Positions 36,101 through 43,608 of a stretch of DNA of 64,000 nt are shown here, in pieces. This stretch comes from Thermohalobaculum xanthum (GTDB lineage: Bacteria; Pseudomonadota; Alphaproteobacteria; Rhodobacterales; Rhodobacteraceae), in assembly GCF_016623495.1 (NCBI RefSeq), contig NZ_JAEHHL010000001.1:806001-870000 (forward strand), in the 5' to 3' direction. Each line of letters starts with the position of its first letter. The stretch's first letter is position 1. A model generated the notes under the pieces. The model saw only the letters and a program-made list of their open reading frames with translations. It was not told the DNA's origin and did no database searches. Made by a program: the position numbers and the translations under genes.

Positions 36101-36207
36101 ATGACGACGGCGACTATGACATCGCCACCTTCCGCACCGGCATCGATGGCACGCTCGAGAATGCCGACGGGATCATCGCGGGCGTCGACGACACGTTCGC
36201 GGTCTGA
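30166..36207 (+). CDS. Giant acidic repeat protein (DUF5801 / T1SS-143-type), probable type I-secreted surface protein
   Basis: 2013 residues, strongly acidic and very Asp-rich. An N-terminal unique region (about 1-460) precedes four repeat units marked by L-D-E-T (LDETIGADLP near 486, LDETIGAALP near 730, LLDETADDGD near 955, LDETINPDGD near 1140), each preceded or followed by a DDDGP turn (near 709, 939, 1117, 1401). This is the pattern of DUF5801 / T1SS-143 repeats found in large RTX-related adhesins. A C-terminal region (about 1410-2013) ends with VDDTFAV, which resembles a type I secretion tail. No Sec signal and no GGxGxDxUx RTX motifs are evident. No HlyB/HlyD/TolC genes are in the window. 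Likely surface adhesion or matrix; the ligand is unknown. Confidence 0.8.
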   Translation: MATFTITDPSLKIVLDESSGVDAADSDITKAQLATDFAAFDTLLFTTLALNPAFPSNGRIAAETNYMTVGFEGSLTDISLTGWNSGTGTSVDLDNYDPGVTDPTTGHPTTIVTTDGEQAVYLFGDYDGMAGALSGQVVFGVDAGGDLAFAAFMKVADADPLDDEKELSFAVVTFQAIRDDLTGSNDPDNSINLDNFIGIKASELSGFNFGDNPATNVLFQAAPAFSGSEVLLITGLYELNKLNSSKTDPTAFGWHNQQADPGETLVATFVKTWTGSFLLPDNLTNQQAKDINNISYSALDTINEASFKIAQDFGTMSVLIAAAAAGAGAENGGTDFFSTELMDDTAVTIVSVTVDLAGGGELTFDSADQDADGLVTQIGFGRTITVDFTPSDWGATNPDESSGGVEVMGLLKNDFTSVSTSTNFSRLYTTVTARVDPTAGGGNKGDIGGFSTSQSNDSEIPLNIFALDDAGLSLTLTANGNSLTGLELDETIGADLPGVGEDINDRYADAAEAAVGDDNADDDEPGGLPAGAIGQVTSNEVVGTLFNTSSTFDTDGNGAPTNPGGLSASDEVKLVLVDGADATVTTLATDLSVSDPGSAFTDDTIDLVLAGGKVYGMVDGETDTTVTANVAFVIELTSTDPATANLKVTHYIPILHSGTTTTHDENLVLSITDADSYLGVQRDKTIVDGDDDSDSKTAIADVTDDISFDDDGPHQVVTASAAVVNEVLNVNLDETIGAALPAGEDDRYGAGDVAPFDDNAAADDTVNDFGLLTPIGQLDTTAAGGIGSLFNQSGSDGSDGSGGALGYLFEFEFTEVGDDGIATNLTTTVNGETVVLFLESGEIIGRETDASGDVALRIAILDATDPASQIRVQQFLAYDHGGTENPSVFDEEITLATLLGTEKVALKLTVTRTDFEGDTDSDSHSRDLITMSGSPFDFDDDGPLLSLTLKAGAELLLDETADDGDEAGTYLAQDSIDAIDYFTETKDAGTDTEDLTATTYALDDPGTNAASGLTDSVSGMPVVYNLDGGVIIGTVDGGPDDGEEVIRYEIDASTGTVTVSQSRAVVHPTKGDGTTPPGSHDETLIHPGSDLVVVRKTIYDKDGDSASATVDITTITKIDDDGPSVTVVGSANGDVSTLARNLDETINPDGDLIPDNADRYRTGEGESNGGPVNGDLDDVIVANGAASANQPVWETAPDGFEAGYDTTQAAVSQAIGELRTTAGQIAALFDATDVDFGSDGAGALNGSTGRTDTLSFVLSSTDEAPIETTLVATDVEGSALDGLGVASRTIWLVKVSDTVIEGRVPGDDGTLGTGDDDYVILRMTIENADTPASAFFVYEQFAPVENGDPNLSDEEARLLTTDAADFLSVRWTAMVEDGDEDTASDFHDITLIDDDETVLSIDDDGPSAGSNDLPDIEEDDLPDAATLPADVQSTGLDEDGSGTNHRYDNFDLKPSITTSVEKTLIFSMNLDTTAVAAANVGLQSQGETVSFDVQRFNDDIADPEDDDPEDDTYVLTGFVDSGTAGLDDGDRLVFTFSVTGLGLASFLAIDQIDHATATERIEASGLGVDDDDQEENKVLNLTPALLVTEGDGDILDLPATFAQQAIEDDIPDIGDNGENGDEISDPDGADNVPDKAISFAAGSGDGEQTLLETHIGTDENEGGGGVTVTALDATIEYAEGLTLYAYADPADNGKIVGYFDEEDGEGDEYFRLTIHDSAADSTTWWYEWEAFQSPPPVSLPVDFSAIASGGPKEILSPPIGEAGLVALFDGLLVTDAVWSPNVTGTLAQAQDPREDNDGTNLVDLPGAGSANAGDDGNPNNEGFGIKGPSGTGNQSSQFNHNEAFTAAILDTKNTVSTADDVLVEMASLSFSIEYVGGGGPTQLNTVYLDWYIVDEGAIVDYGQAPIQVPGGNNEVPVTLMREDLGHEGESFDAIYVRTTFDLVDGEIDTNVGVRLLDFEIGLPQPTEDQALDWQAKIMDDDGDYDIATFRTGIDGTLENADGIIAGVDDTFAV

Positions 36208-36229
36208 TCACCACATCAACGAAAACGCT

Positions 36230-36260
36230 GCCGGCCCCGGAGAGCATCTCCGGGGCCGGC
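36230..36260. terminator. Perfect hairpin between convergent genes, probable bidirectional terminator
   Basis: GCCGGCCCCGGAGA (36230-36243), loop GCA, TCTCCGGGGCCGGC (36247-36260): a 14-base perfect GC-rich stem. It lies 23 bases after the stop of the giant gene and 58 bases from the stop of the metalloprotease gene. On the minus strand it is followed by AGCGTTTT, giving a short U-run, so it should terminate the protease transcript best. Confidence 0.85.
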
Positions 36261-36317
36261 GCATTCAGCAGAGACACACCTCTCGCGAGAGCGTCCTCGG
36301 AGAGCGGCGAGCCTTTC

Positions 36318-38570
36318 TCAGGCCATGAGGAAGTCGCCCGCGTCGAGCCCGGTCACGCCCTCGAGCACCACCCTGTTCGATCCGCTGCTGATCACCGTAT
36401 CCCCGCCCGTCTCGGACACGGAGAGGTCGGACCACGACAACCCGGTTGCCGACAGGTCCAGCACGTCGACGCCGCGAACGAAATCGGTGATCCGGTCCTG
36501 CCCCCAGTCGGAGCCCAAGACGAAAACATCCGCGCCACCGCCGCCGGTCAGGACATTGTCCGACGAATTCCCGATAAGACGGTCGCCGTAGGCCCCGCCG
36601 ATTGCTGCCTCGAGAACCGTGCCATACGCGACCGAGAACGTGTTCGACGCGTAAGGATCGGCGCTGCCGAAACCACCTTCGCGCAGATCGATTTCAACCC
36701 CGTAGGAGGCGGCCGAAAAATCGACCGTGTCGTAGCCGCCGCCATCCCAGATCGTCTTGAGCTGCTGGTCGAACTCACCGAAGCGGTAGACATCGTTGCC
36801 GGTGCGGAAGCCGGTGTTCGCGCCATACAGATACTGCAGCGTCGCGATGTCGAAGAGCATGTAGGTCGATGGCTCGTAGGCGAGCCCGAGCGGATCCGAA
36901 TAGGACATCACGGTGTAGGATCTGTGGTTCTCCTCCCAGCCGATGCCTGGGCCAACATGATCGAGCCCGAGCGCGTGGCCGATTTCATGGATGAGGGTCT
37001 TGTATTCCTCCGAGCCGACGACGAAGCTCCCGCTGCGATAGTCGACATTCAGCCAGATATCGTTGTCCGAGTATCCGGTCCCATCACCGGACGGTGACAA
37101 CGTCGTCCCAGCGGCAAAGCCGAGATCGGCGAAACCGAAGGTGACCTGAGCAAGCTCCGGGCTCGAAACTTCGACGAACTCGATGTTGGCGAAATCCGAG
37201 ATTGCAGCGAGGGCATCGCGCGTCACCTGGCGCTCGGTCTCGTTGAACGCGGCAAAGGTGTCCGTGTACACGCTGCTGTTCAGGCCGTTCTGGTAGTAGC
37301 TCGGAGTGCTGTCGAGGAAGGTGAATGTCACCACGGCCGACGTGCCGTAAGGCTCGGGCGCATTCATCCGCCAGGCGTCGTTGAAAAGGTTTGTGACGTA
37401 GTACGGAGGTGTCTCCGAGCCAGGCTCCTCCGGATCGGAACCCGGATCGGGGTCCGGCTCTCCGGCGGCCACACTGACCGTCACCGTGCCCGATCCGCTC
37501 CCTCCTCGCCCGTCACCGACGGTGTAGGTGAAGCTGTCCGTTCCGGAGAACCCGGCCTCGGGCGTGTAGATCACACGGCCCTGGGCATCCAGACTCACTG
37601 ACCCGTGCACCGCGGTCCCGAGGCTCTCGACCGAGAGCGTGTCACCGTCGACGTCCGTGTCATTGGCGAGCACGTCGATCGTGACCGCGCTCCCCTCCGA
37701 TGTGGCAGCGTCGTCGGCCACGGCCACCGGCGCATCGTTGACCTCGTCGATCTGAACCTGGATCGTGGCGGTCGAACGGCGTCCAGCCGCATCGACGATC
37801 TCGTAGGTGAGCGTGTCGGTGCCGGCGGCGTCGGGCGCGGCCTCGTACTGAACCTTGCCGTCGCTGGCGATCACGGTCGTCCCCAGCGCACCGCCGGACA
37901 CCGACACGATCGAAAGGCCGTTGCCCTGGTCGTTTCCAAGCACGTCGATCAGTGTCGCCTCGTCCTCGAGCATTACGGCCGTGTCGTCATTGGCCACGGG
38001 CCCGTCACCGAGCAGGTCATCCGGTGCGAAGACGCCATCGTCGAATGCGAGCCGCTCGATCCCGGTCAGCGTATCGGTGTCGCCCGAGGCGAGGTGCACG
38101 ACCCTCCAGCTGCCATCGGCGAGCCGGGTGAGCGAATAGGCGGATGAGAGCCCGCCATAGACGGCAGTGTCGATGCCGTCCCCGCCGTCGATGATGTCGT
38201 CGCCTGCTCCGCCCGAGAGGATGTCGTCGCCGCTGAGCCCGAACAGCCGGTTATTACCGGCGTTGCCCGTAATCTCGTTGGCGTCGTCGTTGCCGGTGCC
38301 GTCGATGGCTGCCGAACCCGTGAGCGTCAGGTTCTCGACATTCCTCGGGAGCGTGTAAGTGATCGAGGCAGCAACAGTGTCCGTCCCGCGATTGGGCTTC
38401 TCGACGACCTCGTCGCCGACATCATCCACGATATAGAGGTCGTCCCCATCGAACCCTTCCAGTCGGAACGAGCCGCCCGACCCATCGAGTACATCGTTTT
38501 CGTTCGTACCCGACTTGGAAGGAGCCCCCGCCCCGGGACCGCCCTTTCCGCTCTTGTCCTGCCTCGGCAT
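36318..38570 (-). CDS. M10 (serralysin-type) zinc metalloprotease with RTX and tandem Ig/cadherin-like domains
   Basis: 750 residues. Order: RTX-like calcium repeats near residues 104-135 (FGLSGDDILSGGAGDDIIDG), two bacterial Ig/cadherin-like domains (TLTYEIVDAAGRRS; PVAVADDAATSEGSAVTIDV; DSFTYTVGDGRGG), an acidic linker (EPDPDPGSDPEEPGS), the M10 catalytic domain with HEIGHALGLDH (His528, His532, His538) and Met-turn VMSY (Met555), then a serralysin C-domain with GNSSDNVLTGGGGADVF. It ends GDFLMA, matching the D-hydrophobic-hydrophobic-hydrophobic tail of type I secretion substrates. There is no Sec signal. Having calcium repeats before the protease is unusual, since serralysins carry them after it. 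It cuts extracellular proteins; targets are unknown. It is convergent with the giant gene. Confidence 0.88.
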   Translation of the reverse strand: MPRQDKSGKGGPGAGAPSKSGTNENDVLDGSGGSFRLEGFDGDDLYIVDDVGDEVVEKPNRGTDTVAASITYTLPRNVENLTLTGSAAIDGTGNDDANEITGNAGNNRLFGLSGDDILSGGAGDDIIDGGDGIDTAVYGGLSSAYSLTRLADGSWRVVHLASGDTDTLTGIERLAFDDGVFAPDDLLGDGPVANDDTAVMLEDEATLIDVLGNDQGNGLSIVSVSGGALGTTVIASDGKVQYEAAPDAAGTDTLTYEIVDAAGRRSTATIQVQIDEVNDAPVAVADDAATSEGSAVTIDVLANDTDVDGDTLSVESLGTAVHGSVSLDAQGRVIYTPEAGFSGTDSFTYTVGDGRGGSGSGTVTVSVAAGEPDPDPGSDPEEPGSETPPYYVTNLFNDAWRMNAPEPYGTSAVVTFTFLDSTPSYYQNGLNSSVYTDTFAAFNETERQVTRDALAAISDFANIEFVEVSSPELAQVTFGFADLGFAAGTTLSPSGDGTGYSDNDIWLNVDYRSGSFVVGSEEYKTLIHEIGHALGLDHVGPGIGWEENHRSYTVMSYSDPLGLAYEPSTYMLFDIATLQYLYGANTGFRTGNDVYRFGEFDQQLKTIWDGGGYDTVDFSAASYGVEIDLREGGFGSADPYASNTFSVAYGTVLEAAIGGAYGDRLIGNSSDNVLTGGGGADVFVLGSDWGQDRITDFVRGVDVLDLSATGLSWSDLSVSETGGDTVISSGSNRVVLEGVTGLDAGDFLMA

Positions 38571-39186
38571 GCTCGTCTTCTCTCCGTTCTTCCGTGTTCA
38601 TTCGAAGCGGAGAGGCAGTCGTCAAATGCGCCATCACACTGCGCCGATCGGTTCGCCCGCTGCCGGCGCCTCTGACGGGCCCTGGCACGAAGTTCCCGGA
38701 GGGTGCGCGTGCGCGCACCCTTTCACGTCACCCTGAGGGAAGACGCCTGTTGACCGCCTCTCGACCCCCGCGGCTGATTGTCTGAAAGCTGCCGGCGCGC
38801 GCTTGGCGCATTCCGCTGAGACTGGATGCTTACGCTACAGACCGCCGCGGTCTGGTCACTGCCAATTCGTCCGGGGAAAGCCCACTTGCCACGCTCGTCC
38901 CCGCCACCCTTCAACGCCAAGGATCGGAGACGGTTCCCGGTCGAACGCGGAATCATTCGCTGGCGAAAACAGTATCATCCAAGGCCGGACGGCGCGAGCG
39001 TTTTCACCATATGTCGCGCCATCGGCGCATCAATTGACTAGATATTGTAGATTTGCAGGGAGACGCAGGATTTCGCAGCCCGGTGGAGCGGAAAGGGTGC
39101 TGCAGCCAAACTTCCCTCGCCTGACAGCCCCGGGAATGCTTAACCTGTGGCCGCAAACGCGTTTTTCCGCAGCAACGGACCGTTCC
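38571..39186. other. Divergent intergenic region, no gene seen
   Basis: About 615 bases between the metalloprotease and tarD. Open frames in it are short and antisense-like. An AT-richer patch around 39020-39060 may hold the tarD promoter, but no convincing -35/-10 pair is visible. Confidence 0.45.
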
Positions 39187-40350
39187 ATGCGCATCGTCGA
39201 TATCTGCGAAGTCACCAAGCCGATCTCGTCCCCAATCCGCAACGCCTATATCGACTTCTCGAAGATGACCGCGAGCCTCGTGGCCGTCGTCACCGACGTA
39301 ATCCGCGACGGGCGACGGGTGGTGGGTTACGGCTTCAACTCGAACGGGCGCTATGGCCAGGGCGGCCTGATCCGCGAGCGCTTTCGCGACCGGGTGCTCG
39401 AGGCGGATCCGGCGAGCCTGGTTGATGACGACGGGTCCAACCTCGACCCCGCCCGGATCTGGTCGGCGATGATGAGTAACGAGAAGCCCGGTGGCCATGG
39501 CGAGCGCTCGGTCGCGGTCGGAACGATCGACATGGCCGTCTGGGATGCGGTCGCCAAGATCGCGGGGAAGCCGCTGTTTCGCCTTCTGGCCGAGCGAGAG
39601 GGGATCGAGGCCGACCCTCGCGTCTTCGTCTACGCCGCGGGCGGCTACTACTATCCCGGCAAGGACGACGACGCCCTGCGCCGCGAGATGCGCAGTTATG
39701 TCGATCGCGGCTACACCGTGGTCAAGATGAAGATCGGCGGCGCGCCGATCGATGACGACCGGCGACGCATCGAGGCCGTTCTCGACGAGATCGGCACGGC
39801 GGCGCGGCTGGCCGTCGATGCCAATGGGCGCTTCGATCTCGAGACCGCGATCACGTATGCGAGGATGCTGCGGGATTACCCGCTGTTCTGGTACGAGGAA
39901 GCCGGCGATCCGCTCGACTACGCGCTCCAGGCAGCGCTGTCCGAGTTCTACCCGGGCCCCATGGCGACCGGCGAGAACCTGTTCTCGCACCAGGACGCGC
40001 GAAACCTGCTCAGATATGGCGGCATGCGGCCCGATCGCGACTGGCTGCAATTCGACTGTGCGCTCTCCTACGGCCTCGTGGAGTATCTGCGGACGCTGGA
40101 TGTGTTGGCCCAGTTCGGGTGGTCGCCGTCTCGCTGCATCCCGCATGGCGGACACCAGATGTCCCTCAACATCGCCGCCGGGCTGGGTCTTGGCGGCAAC
40201 GAGAGCTACCCCGACCTGTTCCAGCCCTATGGCGGCTTCCCGGATGGCGTCGAAGTCGAGGACGGGCATATCGTGATGCCCGACCTGCCGGGCATCGGCT
40301 TCGAGGGCAAAGCGGAGCTGATCGCCGAGATGCGCCAGTTGGCGGAATGA
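39187..40350 (+). CDS. tarD: D(-)-tartrate dehydratase (enolase superfamily)
   Basis: 387 residues, near the 389 of the characterised Bradyrhizobium enzyme. It dehydrates D-tartrate to oxaloacetate. Seen: the start MRIVDICEVTKPISSPIRNA; a catalytic KxK-type base in VVKMKIGGAP; metal ligands in AVDANGRF, WYEEAGDP and ATGENLF; and the His region IPHGGHQMSLNIAAG, all hallmarks of this subgroup of the mandelate racemase branch. ATG at 39187 matches the family N-terminus, although its ribosome site is weak. No tartrate transporter is adjacent; the following gene is a sulfur-compound transporter and seems unrelated. Confidence 0.9.
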   Translation: MRIVDICEVTKPISSPIRNAYIDFSKMTASLVAVVTDVIRDGRRVVGYGFNSNGRYGQGGLIRERFRDRVLEADPASLVDDDGSNLDPARIWSAMMSNEKPGGHGERSVAVGTIDMAVWDAVAKIAGKPLFRLLAEREGIEADPRVFVYAAGGYYYPGKDDDALRREMRSYVDRGYTVVKMKIGGAPIDDDRRRIEAVLDEIGTAARLAVDANGRFDLETAITYARMLRDYPLFWYEEAGDPLDYALQAALSEFYPGPMATGENLFSHQDARNLLRYGGMRPDRDWLQFDCALSYGLVEYLRTLDVLAQFGWSPSRCIPHGGHQMSLNIAAGLGLGGNESYPDLFQPYGGFPDGVEVEDGHIVMPDLPGIGFEGKAELIAEMRQLAE

Positions 40351-40517
40351 GACATTCGCCGGTTCCGACCGTAACGGGCGGGTTGGGATGCGCCGGCGCC
40401 ACACTGCGCGCGCGAATCCACGTTCCCGGATGCCGCGCGGCCATCACCTGATCTGCGTCAAGGCGTGGGGCCTTCGCTTCGGCCATGGTGCCGCCGAAGT
40501 TCCGAGGGATGCAGCAC

Positions 40518-41582
40518 ATGTCGCTCGTAGACCTGATCGACGCCATCGGTGAAGGACCCGTCGCCGCCCTGTTCGGCCTTTTGACGGGCGCGGTCTTCGG
40601 TATCGCCGCGCAGCGCTCAGCGTTCTGCCTGCGCGCCGCGACGGTCGAGTTCGCCCGCGGCCAGCTTGGCGCGCGCGTCGCGGTGTGGCTGCTCGCGTTC
40701 TCGACGGCCGTGGTCTGGGTCCAGGGCGCCGAGGCGCTGGGCTTCCTGCGCGCGCAGGAGGCACGGATGATGGCCGTGACCGGAAGCTGGTCCGGCGCCA
40801 TCATCGGCGGGCTTGTGTTCGGGGTCGGCATGGTGCTGGCGCGCGGATGCTCTGGTCGGCTCCTCGTTCTGGCCGCGACGGGAAACCTGCGCTCGGTGAT
40901 CTCGGGCCTGATCTTCGCGGTCGTGGCCCAGATGAGCCTGCATGGCTGGCTGGCACCGCTGCGCAACAGCCTCGCCGCGCTCTGGGTGACGCCAGGGGGC
41001 CGCAACCTCGATCTGCGCAGCCTTCTGGGCGTGCCTCACGCCTCGGGGCTGATGCTGGGCATCATCACCGCCGCGATCGCGCTGGTCCTGGCCCGGCGGA
41101 ACCGGATCGGCTTGTCCAGACTGGTCTTCGCCTCGGGCGTCGGCTTCGCGATCGCGCTTGGCTACGGGCTTACCTTCTGGCTCGCGCAGAACAGCTTCGA
41201 GCCTGTCTCGATCACCTCGGCCACTTTCACCGGCCCCTCGGCGCGGACGCTGATGTTCTTCCTCGAGCCGTTTCCCGATCTCGGCTTCGATGTCGGCCTA
41301 GTGCCCGGCGTCTTCCTCGGCGCGCTGATTGCCGCGGGCGCGGCCGGCGAGCTCAAGCTGCAAGGCTTCGAGGGCGCTGGCCCGATGCGCCGCGCGATGG
41401 TGGGCGCGGCACTCATGGGCTTCGGCGGCATGTTGGCGGGCGGCTGCGCGATCGGCGCAGGCGTCACTGGCGGGTCGATCTTCGTCGCCACCGCCTGGCT
41501 CGCCCTCACCTGCATGTGGATCGGCGCCGTCACGACGGACTTCCTTCTCGACCAGGAACGTGGCGTCACCGCCACGCCCTGA
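40518..41582 (+). CDS. YeeE/YedE family membrane transporter, probable thiosulfate or sulfur-species importer
   Basis: 354 residues from ATG 40518 (GAGGG 9 bases upstream). About nine hydrophobic helices. The family Cys motifs are visible: RSAFCLRAAT, LARGCSGRLL and LAGGCAIGAGVTGGS, the conserved cysteines that coordinate thiosulfate or persulfide in TsuA-like proteins. The gene ends 30 bases from soxF on the opposite strand, so it sits at the edge of the Sox locus. Transport of thiosulfate, or export/import of sulfane sulfur, fits the context. Substrate not proven. Confidence 0.87.
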   Translation: MSLVDLIDAIGEGPVAALFGLLTGAVFGIAAQRSAFCLRAATVEFARGQLGARVAVWLLAFSTAVVWVQGAEALGFLRAQEARMMAVTGSWSGAIIGGLVFGVGMVLARGCSGRLLVLAATGNLRSVISGLIFAVVAQMSLHGWLAPLRNSLAALWVTPGGRNLDLRSLLGVPHASGLMLGIITAAIALVLARRNRIGLSRLVFASGVGFAIALGYGLTFWLAQNSFEPVSITSATFTGPSARTLMFFLEPFPDLGFDVGLVPGVFLGALIAAGAAGELKLQGFEGAGPMRRAMVGAALMGFGGMLAGGCAIGAGVTGGSIFVATAWLALTCMWIGAVTTDFLLDQERGVTATP

Positions 41583-41612
41583 CCAGCGCCGCGCCTGAAA
41601 GCATCGCCAGCG

Positions 41613-42869
41613 TCAGCTGAAGATGTCCGCCGTGATGCCCGCGTACCAGCCGAGGCTCTCCTCGAAGGTGGCCTTGCGCAGCATCGCGTCTTCGCCTGTT
41701 TCGCTGATGAAGCTGTGCACGCTGGCGATCTTCTCCGGCGTCGGTTCGTAGGATGCGCCGACTTTCACGCCGTCCTCCGGCGCGATCAAAGACCAGCACG
41801 TGTTCGAGTATTTCGCCGGGAAGACGCGCGAGCCGGTCAGTTCGCCAAGGATCGCGTTGGCCGCGACCTTTGCCTGGCTGTTGGCCGAGAATCCGGATTT
41901 CGGCATGTCGCCCTGTTGGGATGCATCCCCGAGCACCGTGATCGCCGTATCGGCGAGGCTGCGCATGTTGGCTGGATCGATTGGGACCCATCCGGCATCG
42001 TTCGTCAGGCCGGCCTGAGCGGCGATGTCGCCGGCGCGCTGCGCGGGGATCACGCAGGCCGCATCGACCTTCTCGACCACACCGTCGACCACGAACTCTC
42101 CTGCCGCCGGACGTACCTCGATACTTCCGCCGCCGAAATCGGGACCGATGCGGGTGATCATGCCCGGGTAGTGCCGCTGCCAGCCTTCCTCGAACAGGGC
42201 CTGCTTCGAGTACTTCTCCTTCGGATCGACGATGAGGATCTTGGCGGTGGGGTTCTTCGCCTTCAGCAGCGTGGCGATCATCGAGATCCGCTCGTAGGGC
42301 CCCGGCGGGCAGCGATAGGGGTTGGGCGGCGCGACCATTCCGAAGACCCCGCCCTCGGGCATCGCCTCGACGAGCGACTTCAGGCGCCGCACCTGCTCGC
42401 CGCCCTTGTAGGCATGGGGCATCATCTCGGCGTCGTCGAGCGTCCAGCCGGGAACCGAGCCCTCGACGAAATCGATTCCGGGCGAGACCACCAGGTGATC
42501 ATACTCGATCCGCTCGCCGCCGGCCGTGGTCACGACGCGCGCGTCGCGATCGACGCCCACCGCACGATCAACGACATGCCGCACCCCGTGGTCACCGACC
42601 AGCCGGTCGTAGTTGTGGGCGAGCGAGTCGTAGCTCCGGACGCCACCGAGATAGAGGTTCGAGAAGAAACAGGTGTGATAGATCGCGTTCGGCTCGACCA
42701 GAGTGACATCGACAGCGCCCTGGCCGTCGCGGGCGACATAGCGTGCGACCGTGCCACCGCCGGCGCCGCCGCCGATCACGACAAGCCGAGGCTTGGCCTG
42801 TCCGATCGCCGCCGGAGCCGCAAGCACGAGCGCCGTAGCGCCAAGAAACACCCGCCGGTTCATCAACAT
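41613..42869 (-). CDS. soxF: Sulfide dehydrogenase flavoprotein subunit SoxF (FccB-type)
   Basis: 418 residues. A Tat-like leader (NRRVFLGATALVLAAPAAIG) is followed by the FAD-binding GGGAGGGTVARYVAR motif and the flavocytochrome c core (LVEPNAIYHTCFFSNLYLGG, with a Cys that is the usual redox-active residue; PNPYRCPPGPYERISMIA; TVLGDASQQGDMPKSGFSAN). SoxF oxidises sulfide in the periplasm and pairs with cytochrome SoxE. GGAGG lies 8 bases before the ATG at 42869. It is the last gene of the minus-strand sox cluster. Confidence 0.93.
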   Translation of the reverse strand: MLMNRRVFLGATALVLAAPAAIGQAKPRLVVIGGGAGGGTVARYVARDGQGAVDVTLVEPNAIYHTCFFSNLYLGGVRSYDSLAHNYDRLVGDHGVRHVVDRAVGVDRDARVVTTAGGERIEYDHLVVSPGIDFVEGSVPGWTLDDAEMMPHAYKGGEQVRRLKSLVEAMPEGGVFGMVAPPNPYRCPPGPYERISMIATLLKAKNPTAKILIVDPKEKYSKQALFEEGWQRHYPGMITRIGPDFGGGSIEVRPAAGEFVVDGVVEKVDAACVIPAQRAGDIAAQAGLTNDAGWVPIDPANMRSLADTAITVLGDASQQGDMPKSGFSANSQAKVAANAILGELTGSRVFPAKYSNTCWSLIAPEDGVKVGASYEPTPEKIASVHSFISETGEDAMLRKATFEESLGWYAGITADIFS

Positions 42870-42906
42870 GGCGCAATCCTCCCTGTCTGGTGCCGCTTTC
42901 GCGCAG

Positions 42907-43608
42907 CTATTCGCCGAGCGTAGCAAAATACGCGGCCAGCGCAGCGATTTCTTCGTCACCAAGGCGCGAGGCGATCATCTGCATCACCGGGTGGGGGCGC
43001 ACGCCGTCGCGATATGCATGCATCGCCAGCACGAAATGCTCCGTCGGCCATTGCGTGATGTCGGGGATCCCCTCGCTCGCGCCGCTTTCCTGATGACAGG
43101 TCCGGCATTCGGAGGAGAGGTAAGCGCCGTATTCCCGGTCTCCGACGATTTCGAGGACCTCGGGGGCGACCGCGTAGCGCTCGGGGCGCGCGGTGGGCTC
43201 GGCCTCGGGAATATCCCGCGGGTTGTCAGAGAAATCCCGCAGATACGCCAGCACGTCCGCACGGTCCTGCGGATCGTCGAGCCCGGGAAACGCCATGCGC
43301 GTGCGCGAGACGAAAGCGCGCGGGTTCTCGATGTAGATGTCGAGAGTTTCCAGCGTCCACACAACGCCGTCCGCGCCCATCCGGGCGAGCCCCTCGGAAT
43401 ACTCGTAATCCTCGACCGATCCCGCGCGCCGCCCGAAGATGCCGTTGAGGTGCGGGCCGATGCCGTCGACGGCTCCCGGCCCGACCTCGTGACAATGGGC
43501 GCAGACCTCGAAGAGCTGCTCGCCGCGTTCCCGGTCCCCGATCTCGGATGCCTGCGCCTCCAAGCCGAGCAGCAGACTAATCGAGAAAGCGGCGAGGAAG
43601 AGACGCAT
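42907..43608 (-). CDS. soxE: Diheme c-type cytochrome SoxE
   Basis: 233 residues. Signal peptide (LFLAAFSISLLLGLEAQAS), then two heme sites: CAHCH in the first, class I-like half and CRTCH in the second. Met residues that could be axial ligands include FVSRTRMAF and HPVMQMI. SoxE is the electron-accepting partner of SoxF. The ATG shares its first base with the soxD stop (TGATG), indicating coupled translation; GGAGG is 4 bases upstream. Confidence 0.9.
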   Translation of the reverse strand: MRLFLAAFSISLLLGLEAQASEIGDRERGEQLFEVCAHCHEVGPGAVDGIGPHLNGIFGRRAGSVEDYEYSEGLARMGADGVVWTLETLDIYIENPRAFVSRTRMAFPGLDDPQDRADVLAYLRDFSDNPRDIPEAEPTARPERYAVAPEVLEIVGDREYGAYLSSECRTCHQESGASEGIPDITQWPTEHFVLAMHAYRDGVRPHPVMQMIASRLGDEEIAALAAYFATLGE

